DNA from: Lycocorax pyrrhopterus obiensis | Lineage: Eukaryota; Chordata; Aves; Passeriformes; Paradisaeidae | Direction of reading: 5' to 3' | Assembly (NCBI GenBank): GCA_014706295.1 | Contig: JACSVZ010000016.1 | Span: forward strand, 7,111,168-7,175,167 | Length of the DNA stretch: 64,000 nucleotides | In this document: one piece after another, positions 13,101 to 26,416 of the stretch | How the letters are laid out: the number at the start of each line of letters is the position of its first letter | Numbering within the stretch: the stretch's first letter is position 1 | Made by a program: the position numbers and the translations under genes | Notes under the pieces: model-generated | What the model saw: the letters and a program-made list of their open reading frames with translations, nothing else | What the model was told of the DNA's origin: nothing | Databases searched by the model: none

Positions 13101-16100
13101 TACTTGCATGCACAAAGTGATCTAGAGGCCACAAAGCACGGGAGCTGAAAGAATGACAAAGAAAACACAACGTAAACAAACCAGCAGCTCTCTGGAGACT
13201 CCAGATCTTTTGAGGATTCCTCTGTGCAAGCTGTGCTCTGCAGATCTAACATGGGGCATGGTCTTAACCCTGCACAGCCTCAGTAAAACTCTGCCTCCTA
13301 GAAGCAGTCAGCCATGTTTTTGGGAAGCTCTGCTCAGAAGAATGTAAAATTAAGAACTGTTATCTGAAATGTAAATAATAATTATTCCCCTATCATAAAC
13401 AACACACAGTGCTGAAAATTAATTTGTTTGTTGGGGTTTTTTTCATGTAATAACTAGGATAACTCTGCATCTACCATTCGTGAGAATTTCAAACATCACA
13501 ACCCTGAAGTGCATCTGATAAGAGCGAAATAGCACTGCTCATGCAAATGCCAGAACAGTTTAAATCTTATGCAGGTCTTTACCCCTGGGTTTCAGGAACA
13601 GCAATTTAAATTTCTACTTGCAGCTCTGCGACTCCATTCTCTGCAAGGAGAAAAAGGCTGTTTCTCACTGCTCCTGGATGAGCTGTGGGCAGTGCAGGGA
13701 GCCCCAGCCAGGCAGCAGTGGCAGCCACCCTGGTCAGACAGCTGGGGCTCCTTCCCAAAAGCCCAGGCAGCCTCCAGGTGAGGAGCCCCGGCTACTCTTT
13801 CCCAGGGATGTGGTCTGCGATGTAAATGAGGCTCTCCCTGAGCTTGCCTTCAGAAAACACTCTCAGGAACACAGATCTGCCATTTCCTCCTTGAAATCTC
13901 TCACTCCCAGAAGGAAAGAGAAAAAAACCTAAGATTTCCTAGCAGTAAACATCTGCCAAGAAATTTTAAGTGTTCCCATCCAAACCCTCCTCCTTTTTCT
14001 TAAGCTCTCCATTTCTTGCTGTATTATAAATCACTCTGGGGAAATACCATGGACTCTGAATGTTTAAGAATGTTTCTAAGTGGTAAACCATCAAGTTTTA
14101 CTAGACTCTTTAAAATAAAATAGCGTGGTCCATCTGCACAAACAAATTATACATTGCTTTTTCTACATTAATTATATGTTACACAGATTAACAGCCATAG
14201 AGAGAGGAAGTTAAACTAGCCCTTAGTATGGAAACCTGCTACATCTGAAACAGAACAAGTATTGCAAGGGTTCAAGAAAGCTTTGGGGAAGGCATCAAAA
14301 CACTCTGCAAAGAACAGCTCACTTTTATGAGCTCCAAAATGGTTTGTTAAGTAACTGCAAAATATTTTATTTAAATTCAAGTAAGAGGAGCATCTGACCT
14401 GTGGTCAGGCAACAGGCAGCACCTTTCAAAGTGCTGCAGCTCTGGTACGCAACAGCAGGTACCTTTTTCCCTGCAAGAGCTTCTCCTACACACACTCCCT
14501 CCAATTTCGTTAATAAAGGAATGTACACTCGCAGGCCAATTTCCTCATCAAATCTTTCATTCCAGCAAGGTCACTGTAGGCTAAAAATAAGGCATTAAAA
14601 TGCTTTCAGAGTATTTCTAGAAAGATCTTGTGTAATGGAAGGAGTAACTAAAGCACAACTGAGACTGTGCCTTCCTAATGGAAGTTTTCACTGACGCTGA
14701 GCATTATGACAGGAGCAGAGTTCTTAAACCAGCAGACAGTCCAACAAACTGCAGGTAAATGCTTTCACCTGGCATCAGCTGATGGACTGTTCTTTTTCAC
14801 CACTGAAGGATGATTTACACATCTGATGCACATCTTTATTTCCTGTAAGTAGTGACAGAAGTCAGGAAAACAATGTGAAAGGCATGGGAGAGAGTGGGCC
14901 ACATTCACTCAGATCCAGTGATACTTTAGTTGCGTATCAGCAAATTTTGAGGTATCTAACGCCGAGGTTTAGATGTATAATGAAACAGCACTGAGAAGTT
15001 ACTGCTCACATCTGTAGTAAAAAAAATACAGTGTCATCATCTTAAAACTATACATCTAACTAATAAAAAACAACATCAGAGAAGGAAATTATCTTGTATC
15101 ACTTTAGGATTATGGACATCTGGTGCAAATACACAGTGGGGTTTGTTAGCCAGAACCTTCAAAACACTACAAAAATCATTATTTCAACACCGTAAGAACC
15201 ACCACAGTGTTTTTTGGGAGTCTGGAGGCTTTGTGAGCACCAAACCACAGCACATGTGAGAACATGGCAGTCACAGAGGACTCTGACACACTTCCTGTGC
15301 AAGGCTGGCCACACCACATAGGTTCCTGCTATCAGTGAGCTGTAGGGAGAGGAGCTGGATTCATGGAGCTGCACTGCAGCATCGAGCCATGTCCAAACTA
15401 ACACATCGGGGTTGCACTGAAACTGACACATCCCTCGGGGGCTTCTGCTTTGGAATTTGGAGGAGAGTTACACTGTTTTGCTGTGTCTTAAAAGTGTCTT
15501 GTAAGAGAACATTCAGATGCAGAGGCTCCTGTCTGTGTCCTCCCGCCCAAGTGCCTATGCCAGGTGCAGTGTTTGTCTTGCAATGTTTGCTTGGAATGTG
15601 CTGGACATGAGACAGGGTAAAAACTGGCAGGAAATCTTGGCAAATATTGTGTGTGCATAACGTGAAGAGCTGAGAAATCCCCCCTGTGAATAAAAGACCA
15701 CAAAGTACATCCTACCACAATGAACTCAGCTTAAACCAGTCCATGGCCTGGTCCAGAAGCAAACACCCTCATGGAACCACTCAAGAAGCCTGGTGGATCT
15801 TTCACCCAACACAGGCACCCAAAAAACCACCCCCAGCCCAAAGCAGTGGCTCCTGTGTGGCACAGGCAAGTCATCAACCCTGTGCTGAGGGATGCCTGAA
15901 GTGTCTGTGCCAAGCAGGAGCTGGGATTGGCTCCTGCCAGGATCTCTTACACTGCATAGCTGTGCCACAGTGGGAATTGTTTGGAAAAAACCCAACAAAC
16001 AACAAGAACAACAAAACCAACAACAAAACCCCCCTTAAGCCTCTAAAATGGAAGGTACAAGACTTCATTAAAATGTGTCTTTGTGAAGTAAAAATTGTGT

Positions 16101-17369
16101 TAAAACCAAAATCAGGGGTGTAAAGACCAGCGCAGTTCTTGTACTGTCACCTGACCATCTCTTCGCTGTTACAATTTATCACCAGGAGAGATCCACTTAC
16201 TGGACCTCTGTCTTGGTAGCAACATTTGACAACACATGCCCATGGTCTGCCTTTCTCACTGGGAAGAACATTTCCCTCCCAGAGCACATATGTTAAAGAC
16301 CAATTTCCAAAGAGTTTTAGGCTGTCCTGTTCCTACTGCTAAGAAAGAAAAGAAAAAACCAAGTAATTAAAAGGAGGTGACCTTTCTGCCAGGCTGGCTT
16401 CCATTACAGCAGTTTTCACACAGTGAAGAAAATTGTGAAGATATTAACAGAACGAGCACCTGCCTCCTCCATGAAATGAAATTTGCTCAGTTAAAAACAA
16501 CACCAAAGAGAGGAGTTCTGAAAACAAACCAGCTGTGCCACTTGGGAGGAACAGGGAGGGAGACACTTAGTGCATTAAATCACATGCTTGTTTCTTTCTT
16601 GTAACCAATAAAAATGAGTGATAGAGACCTAAATACTTCTTTATTTCTCGAGAATGCAGAAGAGATGCAACAATATCTAAGCTGGATAAATGAACTGTAA
16701 CATCTGGTCGCCTCTTGAGGAGCTACGGTGTTTATTATGCTTAGCCTGGGCCATTCGCTTGGCTCACACACAGCACCTTTCTGGGACAGAAGGGACATAC
16801 CCAGAGTGAGCAAACTGTGAAACCACCTTGTCCTGCACGGAGGAAGGCAGCAAGGGCTTTGGGAATGGTGTGAACCCCAGTAACAACCCACTGCCCTCCT
16901 TCCCAGCAGCACACACACCTTGCCTGCCTGTCCTGCTGCAGGGCAGGGGAAGAAAGCCAGGAGCAGCAACCATGAGCCACCACAGTTTGACTCACTGCAG
17001 CCTTCTCTTACTCTAAAATAAAGTTTCACCTTCACTTCAACTCAGCCACTGCTCATAAAGCGTAAAGTATGGAGACAATGTTCCACAACCTAGTGGCAAC
17101 CTCGGCATAAATTATTTACCAACAGTTTCATCACCCTGTCAGCATCCTTGCCTTTGAAGCACAATTACCAAACCAAGCTTTAAAAAAAACCAAAAAAACT
17201 ACAAAAAAACCAAGGACTGCCTTGGGAGCATTCTTCTCAAGCAGATGAAAAGGGCTCACCTAAGTGCCAGCAGTTCCTGCAAATAAGCCAAGAGACAAGG
17301 TTACTCACTTGCCAGCACCAAGAGCCAGCCTGGGTACTGCTGACAAAATTCCCAGTACTAATTTAGTAG
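10102..17369. other. intronic sequence with long chance frames
   Basis: AT-rich intron with some GC-richer patches (11270-11420, 13620-13800, 15500-15950). The longest open frame outside the SPSB4 exon, 223 codons on the minus strand, lies at 11094-11765. Frames of 152 (10217-10675) and 179 codons (12212-12751) lie on the plus strand. None has a recognisable domain. An octamer lies at 13542-13549 and an AAC-rich simple stretch at about 15985-16033. Confidence 0.5.
15985..16033. repeat. AAC-rich simple sequence
   Basis: An imperfect (AAC)n/(ACA)n tract beginning AAAAAACCCAACAAACAAC and ending in a C run. Similar A/C-rich tracts recur on the plus strand near 17180, 34332 and 49613, and in my experience are common in bird introns. 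Confidence 0.6.
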
Positions 17370-17595
17370 CAAAAGCGCCTGTCAAATTCATTTTTTAGAA
17401 GATGAATACTGTCATCTTAGTCTGGTTTATCATGACAAGCGGGAAAAATCACAGCGGCTGTTCACGCAGGCAGGAATGACATTGAAGCACTCCGGGTTTG
17501 GATGTGCCCGGCCTAATTCCATTATTAAACCATTCAGTCTTGAAGAGCGAAGCTAGACATCACTCATTCCACGCAGTCAGACTTAAGAGTCCGAA
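17370..17595. promoter_or_regulatory. CpG-retaining, possibly conserved non-coding block
   Basis: About nine CpGs in 225 bases of otherwise AT-rich DNA, spread through mixed-complexity sequence (AGCGCC, AAGCGGG, CACGCAGG, CTCCGGG, GCCCGGCC, AGCGAAG). There is no open frame. The style resembles conserved non-coding elements, but conservation cannot be seen from one genome. Confidence 0.25.
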
Positions 17596-20500
17596 AAAAA
17601 ATCTCTTCCTTAAGCAGCTTTCAGCATATTTGAATAAAAGTGACTGTGAAATATACTGAATGCATAACAGATGGCTTGCTCTGAAACCGGGCAGCAGAAA
17701 GCGTCAAGGGGATGGACACACAAAGTGTCTCTCAGCAGTGAATTATGGAGTGTGAGTCCAAGGCAAAGCCCAGCCATATCTTCAGCTCCTTCCACTTCAT
17801 AGCAAGAAAAAAAACAGCCTTCAACTTCTCAAATTTGGTGTAAAATGAAATCCCTAATCCAGTTTCCTGGTGCAGAACCATTAAATTGTAGTATATGCTA
17901 TATGACTGCATTACATTAGTACAGCTTTAATGTCCCAACACTTGTATGCAATAATACAACATTTAAGCCTGATTTAAGATTGACTAAATTTAGCTCTGGA
18001 GGGGAGATTAAAAGAACTCACACCACAGAACTTGTTTAAATGAAAGCAGTAATGAGGAGATGCTGGGACAGACAAAAATCAAATGTGGCAGCTCTCAGCA
18101 TGAAGAACAACTGCTCAGGAAATCCTACAACTTTGGAAACAAAAGTGGTCCAAGATGAATACCAGAAATGAACTGTGGAATAACCTCCTGAGCCAGAGTA
18201 TGGGAGTTTTATCATTCGATACTTGTAGAACAGGAATGGGGGTGTGGGGAGGGGAAAGACGCTAAAACCATTCAGCCCAGAACAACAAAGTCTTCAGGCA
18301 GATGAACAAAAGCCTTGAAAAAAAGCAAAACAAAAGGGTCATTGAGTTTACTATGTTGCTACTGTAAATAATGTGGTATACGCTATTTCATTAACTGACT
18401 GAGCCTCATCTTAAAGCAGGCTGAGTTTCTTTCCCTTGTAACAAGTATTGGAGTAGCAAAAGGTCAGTCCCAACATCTAGAAATAGACTGGGTAAATTGG
18501 AAAACGGATAAGTAAAAATGTTTATTTTCTATCCTCTTATTACTCCAATAGGCATTGGAAAATGAAACACCAAATATACGGCAATAATCTAAAGAGAAAT
18601 ATTGTTTCCTACAGGACCTACAGGAAAGTTACTTTGCATTTTTGCAATAAACTTCTAGCTGGCTTCCGTTCAAAGGCCATTTAAAATAAACTGGTTTTGA
18701 ATAGATGGCTGAGGAACCCAACAAAACACACCTTTTTCATTAATTTTTTATTTTTATTTTTTAAATTGACTCCTGCTGCAAAATATACCCACTATTACCA
18801 TGGACCAATGCAAAACGTGCCTTTCAAGCAGGTCCCACGTGGTGTTTGCGTTGGTTGGCAGCTCCCAGGCACACTCTGGCTGGAGCACCGCGGCAGGGGC
18901 AGGGCTGGGCAGGGGACACAGGGCTGACGGGACAGGTGGCTCTTCTTGCTGGCCACATCTGACTCCTGCTCCTGGAAGTCAGCCCCACTGACTCTTAAGC
19001 TGATGGATGAGCGACTACTTCCCTAATTAAAGCTCACCACTGCCCTGTTCCAGACAGAAGGATAGGTCAAGGAAGGCGCGTCTCAAGGTATAAACTGTTT
19101 TTCCTGGAACATTGAAATCCTTTCAGAAATTGCCTGGTTGGTTGAACAAAGCTGTGGCCTTTAGTTTAAATTTTGTACATACTACCTGTCTTCACATCAG
19201 AGCTCCAACTACCCCTTCTGTCCTCCTGGAAGTCTTTTAGGCAGACAAAAAAAGGGAAGAGCCCCTGTCCTCTCTGCACACACAGTGGCACGTGTGCACA
19301 CCCAGAGTGTGTCACTGGCTGAGGGAACTGCTAATTACAACGCTTCTGAAATGGCTGGATTTCAAGTTGATAATATGGTTAGAGCTATTAGCTTCTTCCA
19401 TTACCAGATGGGCTGGATAATGTGAAAAATAAACTACAAAACACTTTCCAGGGTTGCTTAAATGACTGATTTGTAGCTGCAGGCACCTAGTAAGTTGTGA
19501 ATGATTGCTGATGTAAAAGAGCAACTCTACTGGGGACGACAGTAATTAGTCTTTAAAAAATTCAGTGAAACACTGTCAGGGAGAACAAGACACGTAAGTA
19601 ATTTATGCACCAATTAAACAATTGTTAGAACTTGCACAAATTTAAACCAGATAAATTCTGCATATAACATGCAGCACCTGTGGATTTAAAATCTTACCTT
19701 ACAATACCACCTTTCTTTCATAAGAAAATACCTGTTAAGCAAAGAAAATAACACAACGTTGTCAGCCTAATTTACTTTTACCATCACCTATTGTTTTCCT
19801 AAAATGTTTCTCCTGTACTGTGAAACAATGTGAGTGGCCTCCCTTTCTCATTTTAGAATGAGTAAGAACTAAGACCAGCACTGAGCTGTTAGTATGTTAT
19901 GCCAATAAATCTCTCCTATTGTCAACTATTTAGGACTGTATATAAATGTCACTAGATACCACAAAAGACTTTAAATGTCCCTGATTTGTCAGTCCAGCTA
20001 CAGCTTGCCATGAATCAAAAATCATTTTGTTAGGGTTCAGTTATTCTTTACAGGGGTCAGCACATCAAGTTAACCAGATGAAAAATTGTGCCTTGAGAAA
20101 AAGCACAACATGTCACGACCTGGTTCTACCTCCCGCTACCCAGATAGGCTGAGGCTTACTCAGCTATCATCACACGCTTCACAGCCTGCCAACCAAAGTA
20201 TTTCCCTTTAAAATAAACATTTGAATTACAGATTATAAAGATCAGTCTGTTTTAGCAGGTGCTCTGTCAATCCCTGCCATTCTCAAGTTTTGCCTTACCT
20301 ACTCAGCACGGAGAGAACATGATGCTAAAATGAACAGACCATGCCAAAATTCTCCCCGCAGCTGTGCTGGGTAAACAGGAGAAAAAGAGATTTAAGCTTT
20401 AAGTAAGACTTTCAGAAGGATATTCCATCTGGATAAACAAATACAGAAAGGCAGGTTTCTCTTCCCTAGCCATCCTAGGAAGGGTGCACCTGTGTTCCAA

Positions 20501-22705
20501 CAGCTGTCTGACCTTCAGAAATGGTATCAAACGCAGAAAAAGGACTGCAAAGGGCACCCTGCCAGCACCTCGGTGCCACGCTCACTGGCAAGGCCAGGAG
20601 AACAGGTGGGACCAGCTGCAGATCCTGCCCCACGCGTGCGGCTCCTTGCTCTGCCCTGCCCACCTCGCCCACACAGCAACGCCCAGGGGCTTTCACTGCA
20701 TCTAATAAAGCTTCACACACAAAACTGTCTGAATACTGGTAGACCAACTGTGTCCACAGCACAAGAGAGATGTTTGGTAAGTCTAGAGATGCAAATCTCT
20801 GCTGAAGAATTTGAACTCTGGAGCTGCTTTCTCCACGTAATGTTATTGTCTCCTACATTCACCAGCATTTGTAGTCTTGCGGTTAATTCATTCCCTTCCA
20901 ACAGGATGGCAGCTAAGTAATAACAGGGGGAGAAAAAACCCTTAAAGGTCAAGAGAATTAACTGTATCTTACTAAAACCAGTGAGGTCATGCATTATTCA
21001 TGCATGGAGGACAGGAGTACACTCAGCTAAGAGGGCCACAGGGAACTCGAAATCTGAAGCTCCCATGATTAGTAGCCGCTAAAAAGGCGAGCTGCATTAT
21101 TTTATCTGAAAGCAAAAGATAGTTAACTGCTGCATCTCCTGCAGAGCCTACCCACGTAGGCAAAGAGACTGTTTCTGGTTCTCACAGGCACTGCAGGAAC
21201 TTCTGTTGCAGAGCTCACAGGAGAACTTGACTGTTCTCCCTCAGGCACAGCAAGGAAACATGAAGGAATATTTAAGCCAACTGATATTCCTAAAGGCAAG
21301 AAAGAATTCTTGTGTTACTACAAGATGTCAGTGCATGTGGCTATTATACAGGTGCTTTCATTGGCCCTAATGAGACCATCAGCACTTAATGCTGGCCAAT
21401 ACACAATCATTTAAATTAATAAACCCACAGAAAATAGCTGTTTTGTACCAAAAGCAGCCCTTTTACACTTAAACTATTTACATCCACTATGAAGTGCCAG
21501 TCCAAACTAACATTGCATGTTTGCAACCTTCCTTCTAAAAATACACCCTCAGAGTACAGTAGCTATTATTTCTCTACAGTATAATCATGGAAACTGCATG
21601 ACTGCATTACTTCTAGTCCATATGTGTTAAATAAATGAGCTCATTTTGTAGAAAATTTCACACCCGTGTCTGAAATCTGTCTGTTACAATACAGTATTTA
21701 CTTTTTACTTGGGCTGTAAACTATTAAAACCACAACGCCAAATCCTGCAGACAAAACTCACATTCACTGAAATCCTAATTGAAAACTGCAGAATTTTGAG
21801 CAAAGCTGTTCATGCCACAGTGTTGGTGAAGGAAGGCTGAAGAACCTCAAAGAATTATTTCATATTTGTCAACAAGCTCTCTTTAAGGGGGTGCCCTCCC
21901 TTAAACCAGGCTTTGCAATTTGGCTACCCTTAATTTCTACTTCTCCTTCATTCTTTCCCATATGCTGATACGAGCTGCTGCATAATGTCCTTGTCTTAAC
22001 CACCCACATCTCACAAGCAGTGTCTCCAGAGCAGATGAACTATCGATCCCTTTTCTCCTTCTTCTACTCTATAAATCTAATGAACTATTGATTCTTTCCT
22101 CCTTCCCCCATTTTCTGCTTTGGCTATGCATGCCCCTCCTCCACTGCCTAAATCTCCTTTTCTGTGCAGCCTTAGGCTCATCCTTGTCCATTCTGTCTGT
22201 GCATGAGGTGCTGCTGGTCTGGCCTGTGGTGGGTGTGTGATGGCAAAGCTCTTGAGTCAGAAACACAGAAATAAAACTGCATGTTGAGCTGTCCCCAGCA
22301 ATGAAGAGCATTGCAAAGGAGCTGGTTCTCAACTCCACTGTCCCTTTCCTACCACACACTGCAGCTGCCACAGGACATAGCCTGCCACCTCCTGCCCTCC
22401 CCATGGCCTGATCCCACAGCCATGAGAACCACTGTGTTGGGGATGCTGCTGCCAGTGAAGAGGCTTCAGTTTTTCATTGTTTTGTAAGTCAGTCAAGGTG
22501 CTTACTGCGCTCTGCAAATAAACTCCAAGCAGTTTTTTTGATTCTTTACAAGTGAAAACTATGAGCCCAATCCCTTATGGTGAAGGAAATACTTAATGCT
22601 TCGAATCTCTGTGCTTGTTTATCTTTCTATCCCTAACAGCTTCCTTCTTCCCCTGCTCCAAAGGCTGCCTGGGTGCTACGAGCTGCCCCCAGCTCCAGCC
22701 CTGCA
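17596..22705. other. intronic sequence, nothing firm
   Basis: AT-rich intron. A GC-richer stretch at 20480-20720 has frames open in all three plus-strand phases (up to 142 codons), without any domain. An octamer lies at 20789-20796. No mobile element or RNA gene was recognised. Confidence 0.55.
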
Positions 22706-23020
22706 CACTGCCCCTGCCAGCACAGCCACCCCAACACAGCCACCACACTGCCCCTGCCAGCACAGCCACCCCACACAGCCACCACACCGTCCCTGCCAGC
22801 ACAGCCACCCCACACAGCCACCACACTGTCCGTCAGCACAGCCACCCCAACACAGCCACCACACTGCCCCTGCCAGCACAGCCACCCCACACAGCCACCA
22901 CACTGTCCCTGCCAGCACAGCCACCCCAACACAGCCACCACACCGTCCCTGCCAGCACAGCCACCCCAACACAGCCACCACACTGCCCCTGCCAGCACAG
23001 CCACCCCAACACAGGCAGCC
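22706..23020. repeat. minisatellite, about 8 copies of a 38-40 bp unit
   Basis: Units begin CACTGCCCCTGCCAGCACAG, or close variants with CACTGTCC or CACCGTCC, at 22706, 22746, 22785, 22824, 22862, 22901, 22941 and 22981. The spacings are 40, 39, 39, 38, 39, 40 and 40. The decamer CACAGCCACC or a close variant occurs twice per unit, so the unit arose from a smaller duplication. Units differ by ACC/AAC indels and T/C changes. The array is stop-free in several frames of both strands, which produces long spurious frames (137-179 codons). It is a likely VNTR. Confidence 0.93.
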
Positions 23021-26000
23021 ACCAGGCCCAGCCCCAGCTGTCCCACCCATCTCCAAACTCCAGAACCTTGTGACAGACAGAGGCATTGGCAGTTTCACTG
23101 TTTACAAGAGACTTAGCTGTACTCTGCCGCACTGAATCCTTTTCTTTACTGTTGACAGCTTCTCTGCAGGCACGACAGAGGAGGGAGTACCCGCACCCTC
23201 ACACAGCCCAGAGATAAGGACAGAGAAGAGCAAAGTGCTTGACTGCTCCAGACAGATCTCCCATAATCAAAGTTTAACTAAGACTATAAAAGTAAGGAGT
23301 TTTCAAGTAAAATTCTTCTATTATTCTGTAGATGTATGGTGAAAGCACTTATCTGTCAAACATCATTTCAGCCAAGAGTTTTCCCCTCACACCTTCTCTT
23401 TGCAGGTCACCAGACTGATGAATTACTACTTCATTACAGCACCACCGAAGACCTTTCCATTGCTCCATGCAGCCTACTTTCCTCTCTCAAATCCCACCCT
23501 CCTCTCCAGAGCATGCAGACATCAAATCCCATGACAAAGCTCTGCTATAAACTCATTAGCAAGTGTCACCTCAGTCAAACAGCTTCCTTGCTGCATCTTG
23601 TGTAATATTCACCATAACCAGCTGACTCCAACTGCTTCATCACATACACACACCAGTTCTGCAGATCTCAAGTACTGAGAGCAAATACACTCTCCCTGGC
23701 TTGTTATGCTATTCACAGAAATAAGAGTTTAAAAAATTTACTTGTTCCTTAATATTTGGAGAGCAACAGAAAAGGATGTGCAAGTCTGCAATCATTTTGG
23801 GAAAAATCTTCTGCAACCTTTACCCTAAAGTAAGCGCCCTGGAAACATCCCTTTTCAAAGCCTCATTTCATCAGAACAAACTAGAACAAAGAAATGTTAA
23901 ATACTGAAATTTGGCTCCCATAGGTAATACAACTCAAGTTAAAAGGTTTGTAAAGACACCTCCTGCCATGGTTTGGCAGTGAGGTGCTGTCGCCTGGCTT
24001 GCCTTTTGCTAATCCACTCGGCCGTTTTCCGGCTTGGAACAAATTCCCCCAGTACATCCACAGAGAAGCTGTTTCTTCCATTGCCTCAGAGACACAGACC
24101 CTGGCTGTTCATCAGCTTCCTGCTCCTTCTGGCAGCCACTCGAGTCCTGCTGAGCTCGAGGTCACCTCTGGGCTTGTGTCCGGCTGCCTCCCACCCCTTC
24201 CTGCGTGGACAGGGCTGCTTTCGAGGAAGGAACTATCACTCCTTCCTCTCCTGGGTCCCACATGCTGGCAGGGTGCAACCCCAGGATCAAACAGAACAGT
24301 CCTCGTCCAGGCTGCCCAGTCCCTCCCCTTTTAAAAACACAACATCTACTAACATTCAGTAAATGGGGAATGAAGGCATTAAGCAGGTTTAGCCCCAGTC
24401 ATACCTTCTTAACTTTTGGTAGAATTTGCGCAGCCTTCACTGTAAAACCAGTATTTGTCTGTTCTGACTTTGTTAAAAACACTTATCTGTAGAAATCTTA
24501 GTGACTGCTTAAAAGCTGAATTAGAGTAAGTTTTGATGTGTATGAAAAAAGAAATCTGTAACTTAAGCACTAGACGAGGAGGAGGATGGGTGGGCACAGA
24601 CTGTGCCCACTCCTGTATTGAGTATGAGGACAGCAAGAGGTTGAGGGACAGCGGTGTGACCAGTAGAAAGGCCCTCTGGCAATCAGGGACAGAAGTCCTC
24701 ACTCTCAATCTTAAAGCATTTCTACTGAAAGATCTGGGGAAAACCAACAAAGAAAAAACAAACCACTTCTAACTTGCCCACCTGAACAGCTTTGAGTCAC
24801 TTTGTTAGTAAGGAAGAGGATGAGAGCAAACATTAACACAGACTTGTAATGGTTTCCTTTGGGGCCTGCTTTTTGACCAGACACTAAACTCTTTTGCTTA
24901 ACTGGAAAAAAGTAACTTGGTTGCATAGCACCATTATGGCATACATTATTATCAATAATATATAAATATTAGCAACAAAAGCAATAAACTTGACATTTAG
25001 AGTTTGTTCTTACAAACTGCCTTCCCTCCCTCAGTTCTGAAAAAGTTTTAGGAGCTCATGTTATTATGAATTGTCTACTCAAACGTTATTTTCCACCTGA
25101 AATAGCATTTGACTTCTCTAATATTCCTGTAAATTTATATGTGAGTGCTTCAGATCTATTACTACTAAATAATTTAATCAGCATGTGTCTCCAAACCTGG
25201 CTGCAGCAGGAGACCAAATGAAATAACTGAATGCAAAAGCCATTGTTGAATCACATGCTACGAGAGATGAAAGGCGGGGAAAGTTCCACTTCATCAGCCC
25301 TACTTCTGTAGTTTGCCCAAATCCCAGCTCCCACTCATTAAGGAGGCCACTAACTGCTCCAGAGAATTATTTCCTCTGCAAGGTTTAACTTCTGTTATGA
25401 CAAAGTTGCTCAAGTTTCCTTACCAGGCAACAGATCACTGCACCAGCAGCACCAGCCCAAGGGTGATGGGAAACACTCTGGGATGAGCTGCTACTCCCCG
25501 GGATAATTTTCACACAGCCTCCTCCTCTCCCAAAATACTCCATGTAACAGAAGTCTCATTGTTGTGGCTTCAACACAGAGCGTGCAGATGCTCACCAGAT
25601 GCTGCCAGAGCGGGAAGTGAGGTGGAAAATGGAGCTTCAGCTGTTACAAACATGACAGGGCTTGATCTGCTGCTATTGGAGTCAGCAGAAGAACGTCACT
25701 GCGCTTCATGGCAGCAGTGCTGACTGACAAAGGCTCATGATCTGCAGGCAAACAGCCTCAATGACCTAAAAAAAGCTCTATGAAACATGGCATCATCTTT
25801 CTGTCGCTTCTCAGGCTCGGGAAATGCACCCACCAAGCTGCCTTGCTGTGTCCAACAAGAGATGCCCTCCCTGTGAAGGCCAGGTGTTCCCAGGCTGGGC
25901 AGCACAGGACACACAGATGGCTCCTGAACGGCTGTGCTCTGTGTAAGGGGCACTCCACTGCCTCAGCTAGGAATCTAATTTTATTTTCTGCTATTATAAA

Positions 26001-26299
26001 CTGAGCATTGCGTACAATTATCTGTCTGTGCACACTCCAAAGTGTATTGTCTCAGTCACTGGGGAGCATGATACTGTGATAAATGTTTTGAAAAACTAAC
26101 AAATGTTATATCCTGAGTCATAGAAACACTGAAGTTCATCAGGACTTGTGAAAGGAGGAAAAATGGTAAACCTGCAGTGATGAGGAAAGAAAATTAATAC
26201 AGCTGGTAGCATGTATTGCACACCTAAAATTACTGTAATTACATTTTTTGCCATAAACATATTTAATACCTTGACAAATGCAGAAAGGTGCCCCACTGT
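23021..26299. other. intronic sequence with a CpG cluster
   Basis: AT-rich intron. At about 23990-24235 there are roughly ten CpGs (TCGGCCG, TCCGG, two CTCGAG hexamers at 24139 and 24155). Overlapping plus-strand frames of 95-129 codons there lack any recognisable domain. Nothing else is supported. Confidence 0.45.
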
Positions 26300-26416
26300 C
26301 CATTGGATTATCAACATTTATCAACTTATCCGGGTTAGCCAAGCACCTGGCCTGGGCCCAGGGCTCAGTGTGCTGCTGGTGCTGCACTGCGGGCCCGGAT
26401 AAGCCTCTGCCAATGG
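26300..26416. promoter_or_regulatory. inverted GATA/CCAAT arrangement
   Basis: CCATTGG (26300-26306) and CTTATCCGGG (26325-26334) are mirrored as CCCGGATAAG (26394-26403) and CCAATGG (26410-26416). The 10-base arms pair perfectly. ATTGG/CCAAT are NF-Y-type sites, and several TTATC/GATAA motifs lie inside. A 12-base palindrome CCTGGGCCCAGG sits at about 26347-26360. It is a candidate enhancer, with no direct proof. Confidence 0.35.

Noticed and set aside
22596..23135. Long Pro/His/Thr-rich and Gly/Cys/Trp-rich frames (up to 179 codons) on both strands
   Set aside because: They are translations of the 38-40 bp minisatellite, which lacks stops in several frames because of its composition. Unit lengths not divisible by three break any periodic protein repeat.
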